Origin: an uncultured Clostridia bacterium | Lineage (GTDB): Bacteria; Bacillota; Clostridia; TANB77; CAG-508 | NCBI GenBank assembly: GCA_934167445.1 | Contig: CAKPKJ010000002.1 | Coordinates: 162,355 to 226,354 of the forward strand | Direction of reading: 5' to 3' | DNA: 64,000 nucleotides | In this document: positions 43,859-53,654 of the stretch, one piece after another | Layout of the letters: each line of letters opens with the position of its first letter | Numbering within the stretch: the stretch's first letter is position 1 | The notes under the pieces: model-generated | What the model saw: the letters and a program-made list of their open reading frames with translations, nothing else | Databases searched by the model: none | What the model was told of the DNA's origin: nothing | Program-made: the position numbers and the translations under genes

Positions 43859-43887
43859 ATATTAAATTAGTTGTAAAGATTTGTCAA
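43859..43887 (-). promoter_or_regulatory. Promoter of type I toxin 2
   Basis: Minus strand TTGACA (43882-43887), 17-bp spacer, TAATAT (43859-43864), the same architecture as locus 1. The leader folds as TGCC-CT/AG-GGCA, with changes against locus 1 that keep the pairing. Confidence 0.85.
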
Positions 43888-43890
43888 CTG

Positions 43891-46350
43891 CTAAATTTCC
43901 TTGTTCAAATTCCCAGAAGTATAATCTTTTCCCTCAATTCGTTTCCCATCTTTTACAACAGAAGTAATTGCATTAATCTCTGGAATAGACTCATGTAAAA
44001 TATCAACTCTAACAGAATCCGTGTTAAAAAATTTACTTGGAATAGATGTTATTTTGCTATTATAAATAGTTGTAACAGTTTGAATATTATCTGTTAGAAT
44101 CTCAAAATCCATATTTAATCTATCTCTTAAAAAATAGGAGTTATTTGTTTGACATTTAGTAGAGCAAGCAGGGTAACACTTATTGGTATTTCCTAATAGA
44201 CAATAATTAATGTTTAGTAAAGGAACTTTGCCATAAACAATTAATTCTTTTTGTAGATAATTATAATTGCATAATGCTTCAATAGTAGATTGGTCTAACT
44301 CAGGAGATAATGTAAAACTGCTTATTCCAAGTTTTTTTAGTTCCAAAACAGTCTGAGAATTATAAATATTGAAAGTGTAATTTGCAATTATTTTGTAGTA
44401 TTCATTTACATTATTAAATAAGTTGTTTAACAAATTAAGATTTCCTATATTAGAAATTACAAAACCTTGTATATTATATTTTTGAACAGCATTTTCAGCA
44501 TTTGCTAAAAAGAGATTTTTGTAATTACTCTTTATAATTGTCGGCATATAAATATAAGTATCAAATTTTTTGCTAATAATTTTTAATACAGGTGAATACT
44601 TTTTCTTTGTAAAATATTTAAGTGGTATGTAAATGCTATCAATATTTTCAAGTTTATTGTAGTTCCAATCATCGTGTAGTACATTTAAAAGCAAAGATAG
44701 TTTAGGAGAACTAGCATTACGATTTTTATTTTTTAAATTTCTCATACCTGTTAGAGTACTATCACATTTTTTGTTTTCATATTCTAAAAAAGTTTTAGTA
44801 ATAGGCCTGTGTATTTTAGATAAAGCTATATCTTCTATATTCGTTAATGCAGTTCTACGTAATTCATTTAACACACTTAATTTAGGTAAAAATAAGTTAT
44901 CATCTAAATCTATTTTTATGTTTTTAAAGGCATATGGAGTAGATGAGGTTTTTGATATTTGCTTTAAAATAGTTTCTGCATCAAGAGGTCTATTTTTTGC
45001 TGTTTCTGGAATATAGTCTAATGTGCAATTTGTTTTTAAGTTTTTGTATAACTCCAAAGAAGTATCACAAGAAGTAACTGAAATTGAAATAGGTTCATTC
45101 CTTTTTATTGAAACTGTTGCATCTAAATAAATTTTTCTATTTTCTTTTCTAAAACTTTCTTTTGCGTTAGTTGTTAATTTTTTAGAACTTAGTCTGTAGA
45201 CTTTATCACCAACTTTTATATTACCTTTCATACGACCAATTGTAACCAGTTGACCAGCAGACGTTTCTTTTATATTTTGCTTTTTATCCATTAATTCCGA
45301 AATGGTGTAACTTCCAGTTTCATTTTCTATAGAAATTGTGTCACCAATATTTAATGGCTCTCTAATTTTTAAAGTGATATGACCTTTATTTGCATTATAT
45401 TTTTGGATATTTCCAATAAATAATCCCATATTATTAGGTTTTTCTTTATAGACTAAATCTGTATTTGCGGAATTTTCTAAATGACCGCTAGAAAAATTTC
45501 CTCTATTAAATACTTGAAGTAAAGTTTTTCTATCTTCATCTGCTACAGAAAAATCATTTCCAGAATATGCTAAATCAATATATTTTCTGTATGTATTAGT
45601 AACTGTTGCAACATATTCAGGCGATTTCATGCGACCTTCTATTTTTAAGCAATCAACACCAGCATTAATAAGTGATGGTAAAAAATCGATTCCACATAAA
45701 TCTTTAGTGCTTAACAAATATCCAGAGTTAATTATTTTGCCATTTTCTACAAGCTTATAAGGTAATCTACAAGGACCAGCACATTTTCCACGATTACCAG
45801 AACGTCCTCCTAATAAGCTAGAAAATAGACATTGTCCAGAATAAGAAATACATAAAGCACCATGTACAAAACATTCAATTTCGACAGAAGTATTTTTACA
45901 TATATACTCAATTTCTGTTATAGAAAGTTCTCTAGACAAGACTATTCTTTTAAAACCAAGTTTTTGAAGCTTTAAAGCACCTTCTAAATTATGGATTGTC
46001 ATCTGAGTACTTGCATGTAGAGGTAAATCTGGAAATAGTTCCATAAGTTTTTTTGCTAAGCCTAAATCTTGAATTATAATTGCATCAATTCCATATTCAT
46101 ATGCTTTACTTGCTAATTTTATTGCATCATCAAATTCATTATCTTTTATTAAAGTATTTAAAGTCAGGTTAGTTTTTACTCCTCTTAATTTTGCATATTC
46201 AATAGCTTTTTTTAATTCAAAATTATCAAAATTATGTGCAAAAGCTCTTGCACTAAATAAATTAGCACCAAAATAAACACTATCAGCACCATTTTGAACA
46301 GCAGCTTTTAGACAATCAAAATCTCCTACAGGAGAAAGTAGTTCTATCAT
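43891..46350 (-). CDS. U32-family peptidase / RlhA-like protein
   Basis: 819 residues. LLSPVGDFDCLKAAVQNGAD opens the TIM-barrel part; ECFVHGALCISYSGQCLFSS and RGKCAGPCRLPY carry the conserved cysteines, and KIEGRMKSPEYVA the U32 signature. A DUF3656-like region follows, then a second, more diverged barrel-like half with CLLGNTNKCYPACSTKC. The long form resembles RlhA, needed for 23S rRNA C2501 hydroxylation with prephenate; collagenase labels for this family are old. It is one of few minus-strand genes. Confidence 0.88.
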   Translation of the reverse strand: MIELLSPVGDFDCLKAAVQNGADSVYFGANLFSARAFAHNFDNFELKKAIEYAKLRGVKTNLTLNTLIKDNEFDDAIKLASKAYEYGIDAIIIQDLGLAKKLMELFPDLPLHASTQMTIHNLEGALKLQKLGFKRIVLSRELSITEIEYICKNTSVEIECFVHGALCISYSGQCLFSSLLGGRSGNRGKCAGPCRLPYKLVENGKIINSGYLLSTKDLCGIDFLPSLINAGVDCLKIEGRMKSPEYVATVTNTYRKYIDLAYSGNDFSVADEDRKTLLQVFNRGNFSSGHLENSANTDLVYKEKPNNMGLFIGNIQKYNANKGHITLKIREPLNIGDTISIENETGSYTISELMDKKQNIKETSAGQLVTIGRMKGNIKVGDKVYRLSSKKLTTNAKESFRKENRKIYLDATVSIKRNEPISISVTSCDTSLELYKNLKTNCTLDYIPETAKNRPLDAETILKQISKTSSTPYAFKNIKIDLDDNLFLPKLSVLNELRRTALTNIEDIALSKIHRPITKTFLEYENKKCDSTLTGMRNLKNKNRNASSPKLSLLLNVLHDDWNYNKLENIDSIYIPLKYFTKKKYSPVLKIISKKFDTYIYMPTIIKSNYKNLFLANAENAVQKYNIQGFVISNIGNLNLLNNLFNNVNEYYKIIANYTFNIYNSQTVLELKKLGISSFTLSPELDQSTIEALCNYNYLQKELIVYGKVPLLNINYCLLGNTNKCYPACSTKCQTNNSYFLRDRLNMDFEILTDNIQTVTTIYNSKITSIPSKFFNTDSVRVDILHESIPEINAITSVVKDGKRIEGKDYTSGNLNKEI

Positions 46351-46434
46351 TTGTATCCTCCAATTGAAATATTTTTTTAAATTATATCACATTTATAAAT
46401 TTTTGTGTATTTTATTGTAAAATTATAAAATTTA

Positions 46435-46463
46435 TTGACTAAAAAACTAGCAAATGATATAAT
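46435..46463 (+). promoter_or_regulatory. Promoter of the cadherin-like surface protein gene
   Basis: TTGACT 46435-46440, 17-bp spacer, TATAAT 46458-46463, followed by AAGGAGG and ATG 46495. Confidence 0.85.
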
Positions 46464-46494
46464 TTTTTTGTCAATTCAACTAAGGAGGAATAAT

Positions 46495-47742
46495 ATGAAG
46501 AAAAAAATAGAAGATGTAAAGTTAGTAATGTTTTTAACAATAATTTTTTGTACGATGTTTGCAACACTTTGTTTTACAATTAATATGAATAATACAGCAA
46601 TTTTAATCAAAACTAATCAAATAATAAAAGGTGTACAAGAAAATACAGTTAATACTAAAACAACTGTAAATAATACAAATACAAGTAGTGGTGGTAGCAA
46701 CAAGAATACAGCTACACAATCAAGCAATACTCAAAAAGCTACTAATACATCAAGTAGTGGAGCTACAACAGCAACAAAATCTAGCAATGCAGATTTATCT
46801 AACTTAGGAATAAAACCAAACGATTTTTCTGGATTTACTCCAAGTAAAACAACATATGATGTAACAGTTCCAGCAGATGTAACAGAAGTAGAAGTATATG
46901 CAATAGCACAAAGCAGCGGAGCTAAAATAACAGGAACAGGAAAACAAAAATTGCAAGATGGAAAAAACGAATTAACAGTTACAGTAACTGCAGCAAGTGG
47001 AGCTACTAAAAAATATACAATAAACGTAACAAAAGAAACAAATGCTCAAAATAGTACAGAAGAAAATACAGAAGCTAAAGGTTTATCAAGTTTAAAAGTT
47101 GGCAACTTAGAATTATCACCTAAATTTGAAACAAATGTATATGAATATACAGCTAAGTATGATGGAGATGACAGCAAAATAGATGTAAAAGCAGTTACTA
47201 CTGACCCTAAATATGTGGTTGATATAACAGGAAATAGTGATTTAAAAGATGGCGAAAATATTATAACTATATTAGTGTCTGATGGTGAAGAAAATAATGT
47301 TGCAACATATCAAGTAACCGTCTCTAAAAATGTAGTAGATGAAAATAAACTTCAAAAAGAGCAAGAAGATGCTAAAAAACAAGAAGAACAGCGAAAATTA
47401 GTAATGATTGGGGCCATTGTTGTAGCTGTAATATTAGCAATTATTATATATTTAATTATTAGACATAAAAGAAATAATGCTTGGGCAGAGGATTATATGA
47501 TGCCATATTCAAGTGATAGGCCAGATGACGGATTTGTAGAAGATGATAATCAAGAAAACAGTGATGTTGATAATGAAGATATAAATAATGATGAAAGTGT
47601 AGAAGAAGATTTTCAAATGTCTAAGCAAGAGGCGAGAAAAATGTTTTTAAGTGGATATGACCATAAAGAAGAAAATTATGAATCTAATTATGAGAGACCA
47701 AGAGTAAAAAGACATCGTAGTAAAGGAAAACGTTTTAAATAA
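46495..47742 (+). CDS. Surface protein with two cadherin-like beta-sandwich domains and a C-terminal anchor
   Basis: 415 residues. N-terminal signal/anchor helix (about 10-30), a Ser/Thr/Asn linker (to about 98), two cadherin-like beta-sandwich domains (LSNLGIKPNDFSGFTPSKTT near 100-180; LSSLKVGNLELSPKFETNVY near 200-283), a short charged coil, a transmembrane helix (about 300-320: IGAIVVAVILAIIIYLII) and an acidic then basic cytoplasmic tail. Probably a cell-envelope adhesion or sensing protein; ligand unknown. Confidence 0.82.
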   Translation: MKKKIEDVKLVMFLTIIFCTMFATLCFTINMNNTAILIKTNQIIKGVQENTVNTKTTVNNTNTSSGGSNKNTATQSSNTQKATNTSSSGATTATKSSNADLSNLGIKPNDFSGFTPSKTTYDVTVPADVTEVEVYAIAQSSGAKITGTGKQKLQDGKNELTVTVTAASGATKKYTINVTKETNAQNSTEENTEAKGLSSLKVGNLELSPKFETNVYEYTAKYDGDDSKIDVKAVTTDPKYVVDITGNSDLKDGENIITILVSDGEENNVATYQVTVSKNVVDENKLQKEQEDAKKQEEQRKLVMIGAIVVAVILAIIIYLIIRHKRNNAWAEDYMMPYSSDRPDDGFVEDDNQENSDVDNEDINNDESVEEDFQMSKQEARKMFLSGYDHKEENYESNYERPRVKRHRSKGKRFK

Positions 47743-47743
47743 A

Positions 47744-47780
47744 AAAAAGCAGTAAGTATAAAATATACTTACTGCTTTTT
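47744..47780. terminator. Terminator between the surface protein and the Cys-rich peptide gene
   Basis: 17-bp stem AAAAAGCAGTAAGTATA / TATACTTACTGCTTTTT with an AAA loop; works on both strands. Confidence 0.92.
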
Positions 47781-47790
47781 TTAGGGTCGA

Positions 47791-47907
47791 TTAGCAACAG
47801 CCGCCTCTGTTACCACCGCAGCAACAACAAATTAATAATATAAGGATTATAATCCAGCAGCAGTCATCACCAAAACCGAAACCACCACAACCTCTGTTTT
47901 CTGGCAT
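47791..47907 (-). CDS. 38-residue Gly/Cys-rich hydrophobic peptide
   Basis: ATG 47907, AAGGAGG 8 nt upstream. The peptide starts MPENRGCGGFGFGDDCC, has a hydrophobic WIIILILLI helix and then CCCCGGNRGGCC. The build resembles small YjcZ/SscA-like and CCC-motif sporulation peptides. A spore role is inference. It has its own terminator on the 3' side. Confidence 0.7.
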   Translation of the reverse strand: MPENRGCGGFGFGDDCCWIIILILLICCCCGGNRGGCC

Positions 47908-48079
47908 AGTCTAGACCTCCTTCCAAATAACAAATATGTTTTTTCTTTTTCTGTATCCTTTGTATAATATATAATATGGAATTTGTTAAAAAGTGTGAAA
48001 GTTTTATAAAAAAATATGTTGTTCGCTTTTTTCATATCTGTTTTTGTGATACAATAGATTTTATCGAAAAGGAGAGTGG

Positions 48080-48196
48080 TTGAAGAATAAAGATAAATCT
48101 TTTCTAAAGCAGTTGAATTTTGTGTATCAGCTGTTGGATTTAGGAAAAGAAAATTCTTTTTCAACTGCCAATTTTAATTTGCAATTGGGGGAATAA
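48080..48196 (+). CDS. Small ORF directly before polC
   Basis: 38 codons, TTG 48080, AAGGAG 5 nt upstream, stop 7 nt before the polC ATG. Sequence starts MKNKDKSFLKQLNFVYQL and ends in NFNLQLGE. Its last codons overlap the polC ribosome binding site (GGGGG), so translating ribosomes would affect polC initiation. It could be a leader peptide or a coupled small protein; not recognised. Confidence 0.45.
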   Translation: MKNKDKSFLKQLNFVYQLLDLGKENSFSTANFNLQLGE

Positions 48197-48203
48197 AATC
48201 AAA

Positions 48204-51200
48204 ATGGCAAATCTAAAAAAAATAGGGGAAGTTTTTAGTGATTATAAAACTAATTCTAATTTAAAATATGCACAAATAACATCATTAAATGTAGTTAAAA
48301 AAACAAATACATTAGAAGTAGATTTATATTTTGACGAATATTTAGATATAAAAGAAATATGGTTTTTCGAAAAATTTCTAAGGGAAAGATTTCAATTTGA
48401 AAATATAGATATAAAAATAAAATATCACGAATCAGTAAAAAAGAAATCAATAAAAGAAGAATGGCGAAATATCATAGCATATATGTCACATAAATATCCA
48501 TTAACAAAACCAATGTTACTATTAAAAAGTGATGTTGAAGAAAATGGAAACAATATTTTAATAAAAATGCACATAAAAGGTGCAGATTTTTTAAAGGCTA
48601 AAAAGACAGATAAAGAATTAATAAAAGTTTTAGAAAACTTATTTGGAATCAAATATGCTGTAGAACTTACAGAAGAAATAACAAAAGATTCACTAGAAGA
48701 AATAAAAAGAAAAATAGAAGAAGAACAAGCAAATATTGTAGCACATATGGAAGAAGAGCAAAGGGCAATAGCACAAGAAAAATCAGAACATAATACTAAT
48801 GCAAGTGATGAAAATTATCCTCCAATGCCACCACCACCAGATATAGATGGATATATTCCAGAAGAAATGGATATGCCACCAATTGAAGAACCTCCAATAC
48901 AAGAAGATTATATTATGGGAAAACCATCAAAAGCTAAAGAAAAGCATATAAAAATAAAAGATATTTCAGCAAATGACGGTAGAGTAACATTAGAAGGAAG
49001 AGTAACAACATCAGATGTTAGAGAAACAAAATCTGGTAAAGGAATGATTATTTTCGAAATTTATGATGGAACAGGATTAATAACAGTAAAATCATTTGCA
49101 AAAGATTTAAAAGAAGGGCAAGAAATAATAGAAAAAATTCAAGAAGCTAAAACTGTAAAAGCAATAGGTAAAGCAGGGTTAGATACTTATGCAGGAGATA
49201 TAACAGTAATAGCAAATACAATAGCAAAATCAAATATAGAAGTTCCAGAATTACCAGAAGAAAGAGATGATACACCTATAATTTTAGGAAATACAGAAAA
49301 TATTACAGAACCATTGGTGAAAGTTCAAGACTTAGGAGTTGATGATGGAAAAGTTGCATTACAAGGGGAAGTGATATATTCAGAAGATAGAACATTAAAA
49401 TCAGGAAAAACATTATTTAGTTTTGACTTATATGATGGAACAAGTACAATTACCTGTAAAGCATTTTTAAATAAAGATAGTGCAAAAAGAATTATGAAAA
49501 GAATAAAAGGTGCAAAAGGAATAAAAGTAGCAGGAACTGCAGGAATGGATAGTTTTACAAATGAATTATCTGTAATGGTAAACAATATAGTTGAAGCAGA
49601 GGGAATAAAGAAAACAGTAAGAAAAGATAATAGTGAAGTAAAAAGAGTAGAACTACATATGCATACTCAAATGAGCCAAATGGATGCAATGACATCTGCA
49701 AAAGATTTAATTAAAAGAGCAATGAGTTGGGGAATGAAATCAATAGCAATAACAGACCACGGAGTTGTACAAGCATTTCCAGAGGCACATAAAATGCTAG
49801 GATATGACAATCCAGATATGAAAATTCTGTATGGAGTTGAAGCATATTTAGCACCAGATAAAAATCCAGTTGTAGAAAATGGAAAAGGACAATATTTAGA
49901 AGATGTTACATATTATGTGCTAGACTTAGAAACAACAGGGTTCTCAGCTGTAACAGAAAAAATAACTGAAATTGGTATAATGAAAGTAAAAGATGGAGAA
50001 GTTTTAGACGAATTTTCTTGTTTTGTAAATCCGGAAAAACATATACCACAAAGAGTTACAGAAGTTACTAATATTACAGACGAAATGGTTGCAGATGCAG
50101 AAACAATAGAAAAAGTATTTCCTAAAATGCTAGAATTTATAGGAAATGATAAAAATGCAGTATTAGTTGCACATAATGCAGGATTTGATATAGGGTTTTT
50201 AAAACAAAATGCGAAAGTTTTAGGATATGATTTTGATTATACATATTTAGATACATTGAGTTTAGCAAAAGACTTATTCCCAGAATATAAAAAATATAAA
50301 CTAGGAAAAATAGCTGATAATTTAGGAATTAAAGTTGAAGTAGCACATAGAGCTTTAGATGATGTTGATACAACAGTTAAAGTATTTAAAGTAATGTTAG
50401 ATATGTTAGATAAACGTGGAGCTAAAAAGATTGAAGATATTGATCAAGTTAGTCGAACAGAAGAAGCTAAAAAAGAAGAATATAAAAAATTAAAAACATA
50501 TCACGCAATAATTTTAGCTAAAAATTATGTTGGATTACGTAATTTATATAAATTAGTTTCACTTTCACATTTACATTATTTTTACCGTAAACCACGTATT
50601 TTGAAAAGTTTATTTGAAAAATATAGGGAAGGTTTAATATTAGGAAGTGCTTGTGAGGCGGGTGAATTATATCAAGCAATTGAACTTGGAAAATCTGACG
50701 AAGAAATAGAAGAAATTGCAGAATTCTATGATTATTTAGAAATTCAACCAATAGGCAATAATAATTTTTTAATAAGAAAAGAAATCATAAAAGATGAAGA
50801 AGGTTTAAGAGATATAAACAGAAAGATTGTAAAACTTGGAGAAAAATTAAATAAGCCAGTTGTTGCAACTTGTGATGTTCATTTTATGGATCCTCAAGAT
50901 GAAGTATATAGAAGAATTTTGGAAGCGGGTCAAGGCTATGATGATGCAGATATGCAAGCACCATTGTATTTAAGAACAACTGAAGAAATGCTTGAAGAAT
51001 TTGCATATTTAGGAGAAGAAAAAGCATATGAAGTAGTTGTAACAAACACAAATAAAATATCAGATATGTGTGAACAAATAAGCCCAATATCACCTGAAAA
51101 ATGTCCTCCACATATTCCGGGATGTGAAGAAGATATAAAAAATATTGCATATAAAAAGGCACATGAATTATATGGAGACCCATTACCAGAAATAGTGCAA

Positions 51201-52991
51201 ACAAGATTAGATAAAGAACTAAATTCTATAATAAGCAATGGATATTCAGTTATGTATATAATTGCACAAAAATTGGTATGGAAATCGAATGATGATGGAT
51301 ATATAGTAGGTTCCAGAGGTTCTGTTGGATCTTCACTTGTAGCATTTATGACAGGTATAACAGAGGTTAATTCTTTAAAACCACATTATAGATGTCCAAA
51401 CTGCAAGTATTCAGAATTTGAAGATTATGGTGTAGGAAATGGTTTTGATTTACCAGATAAAGATTGTCCTAAATGTGGTCATAAATTGGCTAAAGATGGA
51501 ATGGACATACCATTTGAAACATTCTTAGGATTTAATGGAGATAAAGAGCCTGATATCGACTTGAATTTCTCAGGAGAATATCAAGCAAAAGCACATAGAT
51601 ATACAGAAGTAATATTTGGAAAAGGAACAACATTTAAAGCCGGAACAATAGGAACAATTGCAGATAAAACAGCATTTGGATATGTAAAAAAATATTTTGA
51701 AGAAAGAAATATACCAATAAATAGAGCTGAAACACAAAGATTAGCAGCAGGATGTACAGGAATAAAAAGAACAACAGGACAACATCCAGGTGGTATTATA
51801 GTTGTACCAAAAGGAAGAGAAATTTATGAATTTTGTCCAGTACAACATCCAGCAGACGACCCAAATTCAGATATTATAACAACACATTTTGATTATCACT
51901 CAATAGACCAAAACTTATTAAAATTAGATATACTAGGACACGACGATCCGACGGTAATTAGGATGTTACAAGACCTTACAGGAAAAGACCCAACCAAAGT
52001 ACCGTTAGATGATAAAGAAACGATGTCAATATTTAGTTCAACAAAAGCTTTAGGAGTGTCACCTGAACAAATACACTCAGAAGTTGGAAGTTTTGGAATA
52101 CCTGAATTTGGAACAAAATTTGTTAGAGGAATGTTAGTAGATACAAAACCAACAACATTTGACGAATTAATACGTATATCAGGTTTATCACATGGTACAG
52201 ATGTGTGGTTAGGAAATGCCCAAACATTAATAGACCAAGGAGTTGTAACACTTCAAGATGCAATATGTTGTCGTGACGATATAATGATATATTTAATAAA
52301 AAAAGGAGTTCCACCAAACCATGCATTTAAAATAATGGAAACCGTACGTAAAGGTAAAGCATTAAAAGACCCAGCAAAATGGGAAGAATATAAAGCAATG
52401 ATGAAAGAAAATGATGTACCAGAATGGTATATAAAATCATGTGAAAAGATAAAATATATGTTTCCAAAAGCCCATGCAGCAGCATATGTAACAAATGCGT
52501 TTAGAATAGCTTGGTTTAAAGTACATATGCCACTAGCGTATTATGCAGCATTTTTCTCAATAAGAGGAAAAGACGATTTTGACAGTGATTGTATGATATT
52601 TGGAGAAGAAAAAGTTAAAAATAAAATGAAAGAAATAGACTTATTAGGAAATAACGCAACACAAAAAGACAAAACAATGTACCCAATACTAGAATTAGTA
52701 TTAGAAATGTATGAAAGAGGATTTAACTTCTTACCAATGGATTTATATGAATCAGATGCAACAAAATTCAAAATACAAGATGGAGCATTAAGACCACCAT
52801 TGAACAGCATACCAGGTTTAGGAACAGTAGCAGCATTAGGAATAGCAGAAGCAAGAAAAGAAGGAAAATTTATGTCAATAGATGATTTAAAGATACGTGC
52901 AAAAGTAGGAAACTCAGTAACAGACGTATTAAAAAACTATGGATGTTTAAAAGGAATGAGTCAGAGCAATCAGATGAGCCTATTTGCATAA
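48204..52991 (+). CDS. polC: DNA polymerase III PolC with duplicated OB domain
   Basis: 1595 residues, about 150 more than usual PolC. After the N-terminal domain and a Pro/Glu-rich linker (PPMPPPPDID near 210) come two OB-fold domains (about 247-350 and 371-470) that align with each other (DGRVTLEGRV / DGKVALQGEV; IYDGTGLITVKSF / LYDGTSTITCKAF). Then the PHP domain (ELHMHTQMSQMDAM near 482) split by the DEDDh exonuclease (YYVLDLETTG near 569), and the polymerase core with GSRGSVGSS, CPNC/CPKC zinc pairs and EPDIDLNFSGEYQ. It is the replicative polymerase. The start is ATG 48204. Confidence 0.96.
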   Translation: MANLKKIGEVFSDYKTNSNLKYAQITSLNVVKKTNTLEVDLYFDEYLDIKEIWFFEKFLRERFQFENIDIKIKYHESVKKKSIKEEWRNIIAYMSHKYPLTKPMLLLKSDVEENGNNILIKMHIKGADFLKAKKTDKELIKVLENLFGIKYAVELTEEITKDSLEEIKRKIEEEQANIVAHMEEEQRAIAQEKSEHNTNASDENYPPMPPPPDIDGYIPEEMDMPPIEEPPIQEDYIMGKPSKAKEKHIKIKDISANDGRVTLEGRVTTSDVRETKSGKGMIIFEIYDGTGLITVKSFAKDLKEGQEIIEKIQEAKTVKAIGKAGLDTYAGDITVIANTIAKSNIEVPELPEERDDTPIILGNTENITEPLVKVQDLGVDDGKVALQGEVIYSEDRTLKSGKTLFSFDLYDGTSTITCKAFLNKDSAKRIMKRIKGAKGIKVAGTAGMDSFTNELSVMVNNIVEAEGIKKTVRKDNSEVKRVELHMHTQMSQMDAMTSAKDLIKRAMSWGMKSIAITDHGVVQAFPEAHKMLGYDNPDMKILYGVEAYLAPDKNPVVENGKGQYLEDVTYYVLDLETTGFSAVTEKITEIGIMKVKDGEVLDEFSCFVNPEKHIPQRVTEVTNITDEMVADAETIEKVFPKMLEFIGNDKNAVLVAHNAGFDIGFLKQNAKVLGYDFDYTYLDTLSLAKDLFPEYKKYKLGKIADNLGIKVEVAHRALDDVDTTVKVFKVMLDMLDKRGAKKIEDIDQVSRTEEAKKEEYKKLKTYHAIILAKNYVGLRNLYKLVSLSHLHYFYRKPRILKSLFEKYREGLILGSACEAGELYQAIELGKSDEEIEEIAEFYDYLEIQPIGNNNFLIRKEIIKDEEGLRDINRKIVKLGEKLNKPVVATCDVHFMDPQDEVYRRILEAGQGYDDADMQAPLYLRTTEEMLEEFAYLGEEKAYEVVVTNTNKISDMCEQISPISPEKCPPHIPGCEEDIKNIAYKKAHELYGDPLPEIVQTRLDKELNSIISNGYSVMYIIAQKLVWKSNDDGYIVGSRGSVGSSLVAFMTGITEVNSLKPHYRCPNCKYSEFEDYGVGNGFDLPDKDCPKCGHKLAKDGMDIPFETFLGFNGDKEPDIDLNFSGEYQAKAHRYTEVIFGKGTTFKAGTIGTIADKTAFGYVKKYFEERNIPINRAETQRLAAGCTGIKRTTGQHPGGIIVVPKGREIYEFCPVQHPADDPNSDIITTHFDYHSIDQNLLKLDILGHDDPTVIRMLQDLTGKDPTKVPLDDKETMSIFSSTKALGVSPEQIHSEVGSFGIPEFGTKFVRGMLVDTKPTTFDELIRISGLSHGTDVWLGNAQTLIDQGVVTLQDAICCRDDIMIYLIKKGVPPNHAFKIMETVRKGKALKDPAKWEEYKAMMKENDVPEWYIKSCEKIKYMFPKAHAAAYVTNAFRIAWFKVHMPLAYYAAFFSIRGKDDFDSDCMIFGEEKVKNKMKEIDLLGNNATQKDKTMYPILELVLEMYERGFNFLPMDLYESDATKFKIQDGALRPPLNSIPGLGTVAALGIAEARKEGKFMSIDDLKIRAKVGNSVTDVLKNYGCLKGMSQSNQMSLFA

Positions 52992-53109
52992 TGATTTCGG
53001 GGCTGGAGCAAAAAATCATTTTAAGTTGATATATTTTGTATTTAGTGTACTCAAATTCTTAAAATATGCTAATTTAAAAAATGATTTTTTGCTCCGGCCC
53101 CGAAATCAT
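52991..53109. repeat. REP-like element pair (BIME-like) after polC
   Basis: Arms 52991-53022 and 53078-53109 are a 32-bp inverted repeat with one G:U-type mismatch, including a G+C-rich core (CGGGGCTGGAGC / GCTCCGGCCCCG) unusual in this genome. Each arm can also fold alone (ATGATTT/AAATCAT). The right arm matches the sleB-end element in 26 of 29 positions. The left arm starts at the last base of the polC stop codon. Confidence 0.75.
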
Positions 53110-53168
53110 CGCTTAAATATTATATGAAGGAGAAATAAAGATTAGTATAAAATCTTTATAGAAGAGAA

Positions 53169-53471
53169 ATGCAATTTACACAATTAAATTTTAATGAAAT
53201 ATTTACAACACAAAATATAATAATATATTTTATTGTTATTAATATAATAGGATTTTTTATAATGTGGTTGGACAAAAGGAAAGCAATAAAAGGCAGTTGG
53301 AGAATACCAGAAAAAACATTATTTATAATAACAGCATTAGGTGGAGGAATTGGAACAATTGCAGGAATGTATACATTTAGACACAAAACACAAAAAATCC
53401 AATTTGTAATAGGATTTCCTGTTATAACAATTTTAGAAATAATGACAATAATATATTTTGTATTGAAATAA
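53169..53471 (+). CDS. DUF1294 small membrane protein
   Basis: 100 residues with three to four hydrophobic helices. MWLDKRKAIKGSWRIPEKTL and GGGIGTIAGMYTFRHKTQKIQF are the DUF1294 signature (D-K-x-x-A; RHKT). The function is unknown. It follows the REP-like pair and is ended by its own terminator. Confidence 0.85.
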   Translation: MQFTQLNFNEIFTTQNIIIYFIVINIIGFFIMWLDKRKAIKGSWRIPEKTLFIITALGGGIGTIAGMYTFRHKTQKIQFVIGFPVITILEIMTIIYFVLK

Positions 53472-53482
53472 AATGAGAATAG

Positions 53483-53520
53483 CTGTATAAAATCTAGGAA
53501 GGATTTATACAGTTATTTTT
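53483..53520 (+). terminator. Terminator after the DUF1294 gene
   Basis: CTGTATAAAATC / GATTTATACAG stem followed by TTATTTTTTT. Confidence 0.85.
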
Positions 53521-53654
53521 TTGCTTAAAACTTGTACAAAATTGCAATGTATACTATATAACCAAAAAGAAGGAAACAAAAAACTTTAATTGATATACAT
53601 AATAAGTACAATGAATAAAAAATAAAATATAATATTATGCAAACTAAAAATAAT

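Noticed and set aside
47847..48164. 105-codon minus-strand ORF before polC
   Set aside because: It overlaps the Cys-rich peptide gene and the leader ORF, has no ribosome binding site and biased composition.
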